Assembly (NCBI GenBank): GCA_024464195.1
Contig: JANHAK010000067.1
Coordinates: 1-6,707, forward strand
Reading direction: 5' to 3'
From: Methanomassiliicoccales archaeon
GTDB taxonomy: Archaea; Thermoplasmatota; Thermoplasmata; Methanomassiliicoccales; JACIVX01
DNA length: 6,707 nt
Position numbers and translations under genes: made by a program. Of the stretch, positions 1 through 6,321 are shown one piece after another; position 1 is the stretch's first letter, and the number at the start of each line of letters is the position of its first letter. The notes under the pieces are model-generated. The model saw nothing but the letters and a program-made list of their open reading frames with translations. It was not told the DNA's origin and ran no database searches.

Positions 1-210
1 AATTCCCTCATCCCTCAGCGCCCTTGAAATCATGAGATGGCGCTCACCTGCGGTGAAAGGATTTTCGAAGGTGTGGGAATACTGAGCGCTGCCGATACCA
101 ATCGTTACATAGTCAGATTCCCTGGCAATCGTCTTAATAACTTCGAGATGTCCCTTATGAAAAGGCTGAAAACGTCCAATAATCAGGCTGTTGAAATCAT
201 CGCTATCCAA
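1..210 (-). CDS. nadM: Nicotinamide-nucleotide adenylyltransferase, archaeal NadM type (N-terminal part; continues past the left edge)
   Basis: NadM joins nicotinamide mononucleotide and ATP to give NAD+ and pyrophosphate, the adenylylation step of cytoplasmic NAD synthesis. Only the first 70 codons lie here (family length is about 170-190 residues). The reading shows the nucleotidyltransferase signature GRFQPFHKGH at residues 12-21, including the HxGH ATP-binding motif (H18-K-G-H21). It is followed by GIGSAQYSH at 38-46 and the NadM-typical NPFTAGER at 50-57. The start is TTG at 210-208: no ATG or GTG lies in frame between it and an upstream in-frame TGA at 255-253, the Rossmann strand begins soon after (residues 8-12), and a GGGAGAGG Shine-Dalgarno sits 6 bases upstream. 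The gene is codirectional with lonB, 86 bases away, but a T8 tract between them suggests at least partly separate transcription. From memory, nadM next to lonB recurs in other euryarchaea. The family call is firm; the start is fairly secure. Confidence 0.93.
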   Translation of the reverse strand, partial: MDSDDFNSLIIGRFQPFHKGHLEVIKTIARESDYVTIGIGSAQYSHTFENPFTAGERHLMISRALRDEGI

Positions 211-216
211 AGATTT

Positions 217-224
217 CCTCTCCC
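217..224 (-). promoter_or_regulatory. Shine-Dalgarno for nadM, deciding a TTG start
   Basis: The minus strand reads GGGAGAGG, 6 bases before TTG at 210-208. It complements the pyrimidine-rich 3' end of 16S rRNA at normal spacing. With no ATG or GTG available in frame, it supports TTG as the real start. Confidence 0.65.
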
Positions 225-263
225 AGCAATCAGGAAATGATGCACAGGTTATTCAAATTTTCC

Positions 264-272
264 AATAAATTG
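264..272 (-). promoter_or_regulatory. Possible TATA box for nadM
   Basis: On the minus strand an AT-rich stretch reads AATTTATTG, centred near 268. Transcription starting about 25 bases downstream would give a leader of roughly 30 bases that contains the Shine-Dalgarno. The whole gap is AT-rich, so the call is weak. Another AT-rich stretch overlaps the lonB terminator. Confidence 0.25.
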
Positions 273-276
273 ATGT

Positions 277-293
277 AAAAATATTAAAAAAAA
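277..293 (-). terminator. Oligo-T terminator of lonB
   Basis: Read on the minus strand, a run of eight T (293-286) starts three bases after the lonB stop codon, and a run of five T (281-277) follows. No GC-rich stem precedes it. This fits archaeal termination, where RNA polymerase releases at oligo-T tracts without needing a hairpin. The flank reads GATTC directly before the T run, as it also does after thrC. Confidence 0.6.
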
Positions 294-296
294 GAA

Positions 297-2282
297 TCAC
301 TGAGTCGTTGGTCTTCCGCTACCGGGCACAGTCGCGCTTTCCACCATTGAAGCGAGCTTCCTCAACAAACCTTCCTTCTTCGTCCCTCCGACGAGCGCAT
401 GGCTAAGAACTTCACTGAGGTTCTCGACCGGCACGATTTCGATTTTACCGATATATCTCTCTTCGAGGACAACATCTTTTAGATTATCTCTTGGAATGAG
501 GACTTTCTTAATTCCAGCTTCCGCTGCCGCCTCAATCTTCGCAGTCACTCCACCAACCGGTAAAACCTTTCCTCTCACGCTTAGACTTCCAGTCATTGCA
601 ACAGACTGGTCAACAGGCACTTCCTCAAAGGCTGAAATGACTGCCGTCGCAACGGAAATCGAGGCGCTGTCGCCCTCGACACCATCATATGACCCGACGA
701 ACTGCACGTGCACATCATGGTTGCTGATGTCCTCGCCCGTGTACTTCTTGATCAGCGCAGAAACATTCTGGACTGCTTCCTTCGCAATTTCACCGAGTCG
801 GCCTGTTGCGATGATCTTTCCGCCATTCTTTGTCTGCGCAGGTGTAACTTCAGCAACGATTGGAAGCACGACACCAGAATACTCGGCCATGCTCGATTCG
901 GTGTTGAGCGCCGCTAGACCGTTGACAACACCAACCGCGGATCCCTCTGTCACGAAGGTCCTGTACATTTTTCTGATTTCGATGTAGCGATCTGCAACTT
1001 GTTGCTCGAGACTTCTCGCAATTTTCTTTGCTCTTAGGACATGATCGGCCGTAACAATTGGCTTGTTTTCTTCGCGGGCGATGTCCCCTGCAACCCTGAT
1101 CAGTCCTCCTAGCTCTCTCAACCTGAGGGTCAGTTGTCCGCGCCTACCAGCCCTGCGCTGCGCTTCCTTGATAATCTCCGCAACAGCACTCTTATCGAAA
1201 TGGGGAATTTTCTTGTCTTTCGCGACCTCTTGCGCCACGAACCTGACAAGCTTTTGCCTGTTCTCGTGAGTATCGTCCATTGTCGATTTCATGTAGACCT
1301 CATAACCGTAACCACGAATCCTTGACCTCAGCGCTGGATGCATTCCCTGAACGGCATCGAGGTTACCAGCACATACGAGAATGAAATCACATGGAACTGG
1401 CTCGCTCTTAACCATCGCGCCAGAACTTCTCTCACTCTGACCGGTGATCGGAAATTTCCCCTCCTGGAGGGCTGTGAGCAAACTCTGCTGGGACTCGATC
1501 CTCAGCATGTTGATTTCATCAATGAAAAGGACACCTTTAGACGCCTTATGGATCGCACCAACCTCGAGCCTCTCATGCGCAGGTGTCTCAAGACCACCGC
1601 TCTGGAATGGGTCATGTTTGACATCACCGAGCAATGCACCAGCATGCGCTCCAGTTGCATCGATAAAAGGCGGCATCTCCCCTTCTTCGTGAGAGATGAG
1701 AAGCTTTGGCACCATGATATTTTCTTGCCTCGTACCTGAATACCTCATAGCAAAGAAAATGATCGCCGCCGCAACAATCCCAATGAGAATAATACCAGGG
1801 TCATGCATTCCCGATTGAATGTAAAGGATAACAGTGAGAATGATGATCATAAAAACGATTCCAGTCACCATTGACGCTTTCTGCTGCTTTCGCTGCATCG
1901 CCTCGCGCTTCTGCGCCGCGACAATTTCTTTTCCCTTTCCCGCGGGGACGACTCTTATCTTCGGCTCGTTGGGATCATCGGGATTGTGATACGCGATAAC
2001 GTCCTGAAGCTCACCCTTTGGCAGGAATTCAGTCATTGACCGCGCCAGCATACTCTTCCCAGTGCCTGGATCGCCGATCAGCATAACGTGGCGCTTCTGC
2101 TCAGCCGCTTTCTTGATCACCTCGACAGCCGCATCCTGCCCGATCACCTGATCGGCAAGCTTTTCTGGAATTTTTATGTCTGCTGTCGTTGTGAAATTTT
2201 GCGTTTTGATCCATTCGTCAACGTCCGGAATTTTTTCAACAGGCGTCTCGTCTGTCATATTAATTTGACTCGGTTCACTCAT
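297..2282 (-). CDS. lonB: ATP-dependent, membrane-anchored archaeal Lon protease LonB
   Basis: LonB is the archaeal Lon-family AAA+ protease. It sits in the membrane with its ATPase and protease domains in the cytoplasm and degrades misfolded and regulatory proteins. Numbering from ATG at 2282 (661 residues): Walker A GDPGTGKS at 70-77, then two membrane helices inserted within the AAA+ module (about 137-158 and 162-183), as is typical of LonB. Walker B GVLFIDE is at 250-256, sensor-1 Asn in VCAGN near 307, arginine-finger region ALRSRIRG around 317-324, and sensor-2 region GRRGQLTLRLREL around 379-391. The C-terminal Lon domain has the Ser-Lys dyad: Ser539 in GDSAS and Lys582 in GGVTAKIEA. 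All catalytic residues are present and the length is normal. An in-frame GTG at 2294 would add four residues. I prefer the ATG, where a weak GGT lies 7 bases upstream, but a short-leader transcript could use either. The gene is divergent from the transporter. Confidence 0.97.
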   Translation of the reverse strand: MSEPSQINMTDETPVEKIPDVDEWIKTQNFTTTADIKIPEKLADQVIGQDAAVEVIKKAAEQKRHVMLIGDPGTGKSMLARSMTEFLPKGELQDVIAYHNPDDPNEPKIRVVPAGKGKEIVAAQKREAMQRKQQKASMVTGIVFMIIILTVILYIQSGMHDPGIILIGIVAAAIIFFAMRYSGTRQENIMVPKLLISHEEGEMPPFIDATGAHAGALLGDVKHDPFQSGGLETPAHERLEVGAIHKASKGVLFIDEINMLRIESQQSLLTALQEGKFPITGQSERSSGAMVKSEPVPCDFILVCAGNLDAVQGMHPALRSRIRGYGYEVYMKSTMDDTHENRQKLVRFVAQEVAKDKKIPHFDKSAVAEIIKEAQRRAGRRGQLTLRLRELGGLIRVAGDIAREENKPIVTADHVLRAKKIARSLEQQVADRYIEIRKMYRTFVTEGSAVGVVNGLAALNTESSMAEYSGVVLPIVAEVTPAQTKNGGKIIATGRLGEIAKEAVQNVSALIKKYTGEDISNHDVHVQFVGSYDGVEGDSASISVATAVISAFEEVPVDQSVAMTGSLSVRGKVLPVGGVTAKIEAAAEAGIKKVLIPRDNLKDVVLEERYIGKIEIVPVENLSEVLSHALVGGTKKEGLLRKLASMVESATVPGSGRPTTQ

Positions 2283-2322
2283 ATCTGTTACCACTAATTA
2301 AGCATTTCCCTGAATTTAACAT

Positions 2323-2333
2323 CTTTGTATACG
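2323..2333 (-). promoter_or_regulatory. Probable TATA box for lonB
   Basis: The minus strand reads CGTATACAAAG, centred near 2328. Initiation about 25 bases downstream falls near 2302, only about 8 bases before the GTG at 2294 and 20 before the ATG at 2282. That suggests a short-leader or near-leaderless transcript, in line with the poor Shine-Dalgarno. Confidence 0.4.
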
Positions 2334-2362
2334 ATCCAGATAGTCAAAACGAGCAAAGACAC

Positions 2363-2372
2363 ATTATATTAA
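2363..2372 (+). promoter_or_regulatory. Probable TATA box for the transporter-hel308 unit
   Basis: ATTATATTAA, centred near 2367, is the best TATA-like element before the transporter gene. Initiation about 25 bases downstream (near 2393) leaves a leader of about 20 bases with no recognisable Shine-Dalgarno before ATG at 2413. The lonB promoter candidate points the opposite way about 40 bases to the left, so regulators binding this gap could affect both directions. Confidence 0.45.
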
Positions 2373-2412
2373 GGAATGTCATTAAGTATTCAACACCGAT
2401 TCACTTGGCTAA

Positions 2413-3339
2413 ATGAGCGGAAGAAGTTCAAGTGTCGTTGCCTTACTGGCAGCAGTCATTATGTGGGCGTCTTCATTTCCGCTATTAAAATTGTGCATTG
2501 TTTATATCCCACCTATCACGCTCGCCGCGGTACGTTACTTAGTCGCCGCCATTTTCATGTTCTCTATCGTAGTTGCGATGCTCGGAAAGGAAAAGACAGT
2601 ACGAAAATTCTCTGCTGGCTGGAAAAGACTTACATTACTTGGATTTGTTGGTATAGCGTTACCAAATGCTGCACTCAATCTGGGGCTGCAATACACGACT
2701 GCAAGCCTATCCTCGATCATTCAAGCATCAGGGCCCGCGTTTACAATCGTGCTTGCGGTGCTGCTACTCGGTGATAAATTGACATTGCGTAAGGTCGTTG
2801 GCATGATTGTGGCTTTAATAGGAACGATTCTACTCGTTGGCGGTGAAAACAGTGATTTTGGGCACGGAGCTATGATTGGTAATGTCCTGGTTCTTATTTC
2901 CGCCATTTCTTATTCATTTTCTGGCGTTCTCGCAAAGAAAGAACTCGTAGTGAGTGAGCCGGCAATCATCAACTGCTGGAGTCTTATTACAGGATCCCTA
3001 ATCCTGTGTCTCGCGATTCCATTAGAAATGAGGTACGAAGTGGCCATTTCTCTAGACATCGTTCTTATCATCTTCTTTCTTGCACTTTTCCCTGGTTGCA
3101 TCGCATTTCTTCTGTACTATTATGCACTGAGGAAACAAAGTTTGAGCTCAGTATCCTATTTCCTTTATCTCATTCCCCTGTTCTCGACAATGATGTCGAT
3201 TCCGATGCTCGGCGAAACAATCACTTTGAAAACTGCCTTATTTGCCATATTTATTATAGCGGGTGTGGTAATTGCGCAATATAATCCTCTGAGCGCTGGT
3301 GAGAAGAAAAATGGGGTTAAAAAAGTTGGGAATCCCTGA
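2413..3339 (+). CDS. EamA/DMT-family membrane transporter, substrate unknown
   Basis: This 308-residue integral membrane protein belongs to the drug/metabolite transporter superfamily, whose members export amino acids, metabolites or drugs, usually by proton exchange. About ten hydrophobic helices can be seen (roughly 7-25, 34-55, 72-90, 97-118, 126-143, 154-173, 186-203, 213-232, 245-264 and 273-290). They form two EamA repeats of five. Each repeat contains the family pattern of an LSS stretch, a Pro-containing helix, then LLGDKLT (118-124) or MLGETIT (265-271) and another helix. The WASSFP turn at 18-23 in helix 1 is also typical. The short tail is lysine-rich, which fits a cytoplasmic C-terminus. 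ATG at 2413 leads straight into helix 1. The last 29 bases overlap hel308, so the two are probably cotranscribed, though no shared task is evident. EamA subfamilies cannot be assigned to substrates by eye. Confidence 0.93.
   Translation: MSGRSSSVVALLAAVIMWASSFPLLKLCIVYIPPITLAAVRYLVAAIFMFSIVVAMLGKEKTVRKFSAGWKRLTLLGFVGIALPNAALNLGLQYTTASLSSIIQASGPAFTIVLAVLLLGDKLTLRKVVGMIVALIGTILLVGGENSDFGHGAMIGNVLVLISAISYSFSGVLAKKELVVSEPAIINCWSLITGSLILCLAIPLEMRYEVAISLDIVLIIFFLALFPGCIAFLLYYYALRKQSLSSVSYFLYLIPLFSTMMSIPMLGETITLKTALFAIFIIAGVVIAQYNPLSAGEKKNGVKKVGNP
3298..3303 (+). promoter_or_regulatory. Shine-Dalgarno for hel308 inside the transporter gene
   Basis: GGTGAG lies 7 bases before ATG at 3311 and matches the archaeal anti-Shine-Dalgarno. 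An upstream in-frame GTG (3299-3301) is part of this site and so is an unlikely start. Hel308 is therefore probably translated from its own site on a transcript shared with the transporter gene. Confidence 0.6.
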
Positions 3340-5509
3340 CAATGTCGTCGAAATCTTGAAGAAAGACGGAATCGTCACTTTATATCCTCCTCAAGAAGAG
3401 GCTCTCCCGTACGCGCTCACGGACAAAAATCTCGTGCTCGCTGTCCCAACCGCTAGTGGCAAATCTCTCGTTGCCTATCTTGCGGCGCTCAAACATGTCC
3501 TAGAACGAGGCGGCAAGGTTCTCTACATCGTTCCACTAAGAGCGCTTGCAACCGAAAAATACGAAGATTTGAAGAAATTTGAAGGACTCGGAATCAGAGT
3601 GGAGATGTCCATAGGCGATTTTGACACACCCGATCCTGAACTCGAGAAATTTGATATCATTGTGGCAACATCCGAAAAAGCGGATTCGTTGCTGCGCCAC
3701 AGGAGTCGATGGCTTGAAAGAATATCTCTTGTTGTAGCTGATGAAATTCACCTTATCCATGATCCTGATCGAGGGCCAACCCTCGAGATCACACTTGCTC
3801 GATTCCGACGATTCAATCCCAATATACAGATTATTGCTCTCTCGGCAACCATCAAGAACTCAAAAGAACTTGCCAACTGGTTAAACGCGGTCCATATTTC
3901 CAGTAATTGGAGACCCGTGCCATTGAAAGAGGGCGTTCTCTGCGAAGGGATTATCAAATTCACTGATAATACAATGAGGGAGATCAAGAATCGCGGGGAT
4001 GTCATCTGGAGCCTGATCTCTGATGCGATCCTCACTGGTGGGCAGTGTCTCGTTTTCGTCAATACACGAAAGTCCGCGGAATCCCTTGCCATCCGATACG
4101 CTCCAAAAATGAAAGAGGTCTTAAAAGATCATGTGGAAATTGATGGTCTAGATGATCTTATCGACGAAGATGAATCGACGTCAATCGGTAAGCGGCTGAA
4201 GAGCTGTATGAGAAAGGGTATCGCCTTTCATCACGCTGGACTGACGAATGAACAGAGGAAGCTTGTCGAGAAGAGTTTCAGAAACGGTACGATTAAATGT
4301 ATCATTGCAACGCCAACCCTTGCTGCGGGAATCAATCTGCCAGCGAGAATGGTTGTAATCAGAGATGTTTACCGTTACGAATCTGACGTCGGTAATGTTT
4401 CCATACCAGTGCTGGAAATTAAACAAATGTGCGGACGTGCTGGGAGACCAAGATTCGATCCATATGGCGAGGCGGTACTTATCGCGCGTAATGAAAGCGA
4501 AATGAGTTTTCTTATGGAGAATTATCTTCTTGGCGAACCTGAAGAAATTTTTTCAAAACTCGGCAATGAAACCATTTTGCGCAGTCATATCCTCGCCGCG
4601 ATCGCAACAGGTGTTGCGAATTCAATGGAGACCTTGATGACTTTTTTCAGCATGACGTTCTTCGCACACCAAGTCAGCATCACAAGTTTGAGCGAGGCGG
4701 CAGAACGCATCATTGAATTCCTTGAAAAAGAGGGGATGATAAGGGTAAAAGAGGAAATTCTCCCGACATTTTTCGGAAGGAGAGTTTCCGATCTTTATAT
4801 CGATCCAGTAACAGCGGTGAGACTCAGAGACGCGTTGAAAGCGTATAAATCAGGAGCGTCTGATTTTGGATTCCTCCATGCTATTTGTTCAACGCCAGAT
4901 ATGAGGCATATGAACCTCCGACGCGGAGAATATGAGATGATTGAGGAAGTATATTCGTTAAGAAAAAATGAACTTCTGCTCCCTGCGCCCGAGGATTTGA
5001 GAGAATATGAGTTTTATCTATCAGAATTAAAGACTGCGTGTGCTCTTGAGGAATGGATCGAGGAAGTCGGCGAGGAAGAAATTCTCGAGAAATATAATAT
5101 GGGACCGGGTGATCTGAGAAACAAAGTGGAAATCGCTGAGTGGCTTCTATATTCGATGAGGGAGCTCGCGAATATTTTTAACAGAGAGGCATACCCAGCA
5201 CTTAACGATCTCGTCGTAAGATTGAGGTATGGGGTGAGAAAGGAACTCCTCGATCTCGTTAGATTGCGCGGAGTAGGTAGGGTACGGGCAAGAATGCTTT
5301 TCAACAGCGGCTTCAGGACAATCGATGATTTGAGAAATGCTGATCTTCATGCAATCGCTCGCGTACCGCGTATTGGCGAGGCTCTCGCCCGTAGCATCAA
5401 AGCACAGATAGAAACAAATACGAAACCTGGATTGACAATTCCATCAAAAGAATCACGCGCTCAAAAGGAAATATCGCCAGAAGGACAGCGAAAGTTGACG
5501 GATTTCTAA
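3311..5509 (+). CDS. hel308: Hel308-type (Hjm) ATP-dependent DNA helicase
   Basis: Hel308 is a 3'-to-5' superfamily 2, Ski2-like DNA helicase that acts on stalled replication forks and branched DNA. The 732-residue product has the full motif set: Q motif YPPQ (25-28), motif I VPTASGKS (45-52), Ia VPLRALA (74-80), II DEIH (144-147), III SAT (178-180), IV LVFVNTRKS (247-255), FHHAGL (306-311), V around 333-345 and VI QMCGRAGRP (372-380). A winged-helix region (about 420-490), a ratchet helical domain (about 500-640) and a helix-hairpin-helix C-terminal domain (RLRGVGRVRARML, 651-663; ARVPRIGEALA, 683-693) follow. Length is normal or slightly long. ATG at 3311 is preferred over GTG at 3299 because of the Shine-Dalgarno and because MGLKKLGIP fits the usual Hel308 N-terminus. 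After a polar tail from about 703, the last seven residues (QRKLTDF, 726-732) resemble a PCNA-interacting peptide. The stop codon overlaps that of the convergent ATPase gene. Confidence 0.96.
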   Translation: MGLKKLGIPDNVVEILKKDGIVTLYPPQEEALPYALTDKNLVLAVPTASGKSLVAYLAALKHVLERGGKVLYIVPLRALATEKYEDLKKFEGLGIRVEMSIGDFDTPDPELEKFDIIVATSEKADSLLRHRSRWLERISLVVADEIHLIHDPDRGPTLEITLARFRRFNPNIQIIALSATIKNSKELANWLNAVHISSNWRPVPLKEGVLCEGIIKFTDNTMREIKNRGDVIWSLISDAILTGGQCLVFVNTRKSAESLAIRYAPKMKEVLKDHVEIDGLDDLIDEDESTSIGKRLKSCMRKGIAFHHAGLTNEQRKLVEKSFRNGTIKCIIATPTLAAGINLPARMVVIRDVYRYESDVGNVSIPVLEIKQMCGRAGRPRFDPYGEAVLIARNESEMSFLMENYLLGEPEEIFSKLGNETILRSHILAAIATGVANSMETLMTFFSMTFFAHQVSITSLSEAAERIIEFLEKEGMIRVKEEILPTFFGRRVSDLYIDPVTAVRLRDALKAYKSGASDFGFLHAICSTPDMRHMNLRRGEYEMIEEVYSLRKNELLLPAPEDLREYEFYLSELKTACALEEWIEEVGEEEILEKYNMGPGDLRNKVEIAEWLLYSMRELANIFNREAYPALNDLVVRLRYGVRKELLDLVRLRGVGRVRARMLFNSGFRTIDDLRNADLHAIARVPRIGEALARSIKAQIETNTKPGLTIPSKESRAQKEISPEGQRKLTDF
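5446..5456 (-). terminator. Weak candidate terminator for the KaiC-like gene, inside the hel308 3' end
   Basis: On the minus strand, about 50 bases past the ATPase gene's stop codon, the sequence reads GTGATTCTTTT. The same 11 bases occur at the lonB terminator. Only four T are present and the site lies in hel308 coding sequence (codons for PSKES), so this may be chance. It is the best T-containing candidate I saw for ending that transcript. Confidence 0.22.
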
Positions 5510-6219
5510 AAGTCGATGATTGCGCGCGTGACGGTGAACTGATCACCCTTCTTCAGAAGCAAGAAATAACCTGTTGCATGATCAGCTTCTCTCATTTTGA
5601 CGCATCTAATCTTCCTTAATACATCGCTTTCCCTTTCCTCAGTCATCCTGAGATGAATGATCCCATCAGCGAGGAAATCCGCATCGTGAGGCCCGTAGCA
5701 AGTAAAATGGCCTACAGGCATTTCAGAAATGATGAGCGTTGTGATATCAAGAGATCTGAGCCATTCAAACAGTCTGAACATGTCTTCTCGCGGCCTTGTG
5801 AAATTCGAGATGATCTCAAGGGCGCCGATAGAATCGATAACGAGCAATTCATAATTCATTCTGCGTTTTATCTCATTAATCGCAAATCGAAAAGTGTCAA
5901 ACCAATTAGGGCCTTCTGCCTTTCTCCGTAACTCGCCCATATCAAGGATTTCGACATAACCCTTTGTTTCACCACGCAGTCCCATCTTTTCCATCTGCCG
6001 TAGGAGACTCCTCCTGCTCTGTTCAAGAGAAATATACAAACCGTTGACACCTTCGTGTTTTGCATTCATGAAGAGGATGTAGTAAGCGATGGAAGATTTC
6101 ATTGTGCCAGTTTCACCAGCAACAAGAACGATGTGCCCCTGCGGGATACCTCCATCAATATTCTCGTCGAAGCCGTTTATGTACGTTTTGAATTTAATTC
6201 GGCGCTCGAGTTCGTTCAT
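5506..6219 (-). CDS. KaiC/RecA-like single-domain ATPase, function unknown
   Basis: This 237-residue protein has one RecA-fold domain of the KaiC type (COG0467-like), here without a partner domain. It opens with the KaiC-like pattern NGFDENIDGGIPQG (15-28). Walker A is GETGTMKS (35-42), in which the usual Gly before Lys is Met40. LYISLEQS (61-68) is where KaiC proteins carry a Glu-Glu pair; here it is Glu66-Gln67. Walker B is ELLVIDS (124-130), followed by FLADGIIHL (182-190) and CVKMREADH (206-214), both typical of the family. ATG at 6219 has no clear Shine-Dalgarno, and a TATA-like element about 35 bases upstream would give a short leader. Its 3' end meets hel308 with a four-base overlap. 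Archaeal relatives are mostly uncharacterised, with roles proposed in signalling or as RadA-like recombination accessories. The fold is sure; the role is not known. Confidence 0.9.
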   Translation of the reverse strand: MNELERRIKFKTYINGFDENIDGGIPQGHIVLVAGETGTMKSSIAYYILFMNAKHEGVNGLYISLEQSRRSLLRQMEKMGLRGETKGYVEILDMGELRRKAEGPNWFDTFRFAINEIKRRMNYELLVIDSIGALEIISNFTRPREDMFRLFEWLRSLDITTLIISEMPVGHFTCYGPHDADFLADGIIHLRMTEERESDVLRKIRCVKMREADHATGYFLLLKKGDQFTVTRAIIDF

Positions 6220-6250
6220 TCGCGGTCTTAACGAAAATAGCGTTCGAGAG

Positions 6251-6258
6251 TAAATATC
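6251..6258 (-). promoter_or_regulatory. Possible TATA box for the KaiC-like gene
   Basis: The minus strand reads GATATTTA, centred about 35 bases upstream of ATG at 6219. Initiation about 25 bases downstream would leave a leader of roughly 10 bases, fitting the missing Shine-Dalgarno. The rest of this 102-base gap holds the thrC terminator and nothing else I can recognise. Confidence 0.3.
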
Positions 6259-6293
6259 ATTTGTCTATGGATAGCCCCATGAAAAATGCTCAG

Positions 6294-6300
6294 AAAAAAA
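6294..6300 (-). terminator. Oligo-T terminator of thrC
   Basis: On the minus strand a run of seven T begins 21 bases after the thrC stop codon, preceded by ATTC, and a T5 run follows a little further on. No stem is evident. Its position between thrC and the next codirectional gene suggests that the two are transcribed separately. Confidence 0.55.
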
Positions 6301-6321
6301 GAATCTATGAATCTCGTTTCA

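Noticed and set aside
37..240. 67-codon open frame on the plus strand
   Set aside because: It is antisense to the nadM fragment, whose minus-strand reading carries the unmistakable GRFQPFHKGH and NPFTAGER motifs; the plus-strand product resembles nothing I know.
672..837. Possible damage to the protease part of lonB, since many frames are open here
   Set aside because: The catalytic Ser and its flanks read through intact, the frame is unbroken from 2282 to 297, and the length is normal for LonB.
1338..1739. 133-codon plus-strand open frame, and a shorter one at 1444-1692
   Set aside because: Both lie antisense within the AAA+ region of lonB and have compositions expected from reading its complement.
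2376..2774. 132-codon frame overlapping the transporter start
   Set aside because: It is Cys- and His-rich, lacks known motifs, and is out of frame with a clear ten-helix EamA protein covering the same bases.
3748..4092. 114-codon minus-strand frame inside hel308
   Set aside because: It is antisense to conserved helicase motifs, with no start signal or family resemblance.
297..6219. A defence island or novel system built from protease, helicase and ATPase
   Set aside because: LonB and Hel308 carry complete housekeeping motif sets, the genes lie on different strands in separate units, and no nuclease, integrase, repeat array or transposase is visible.
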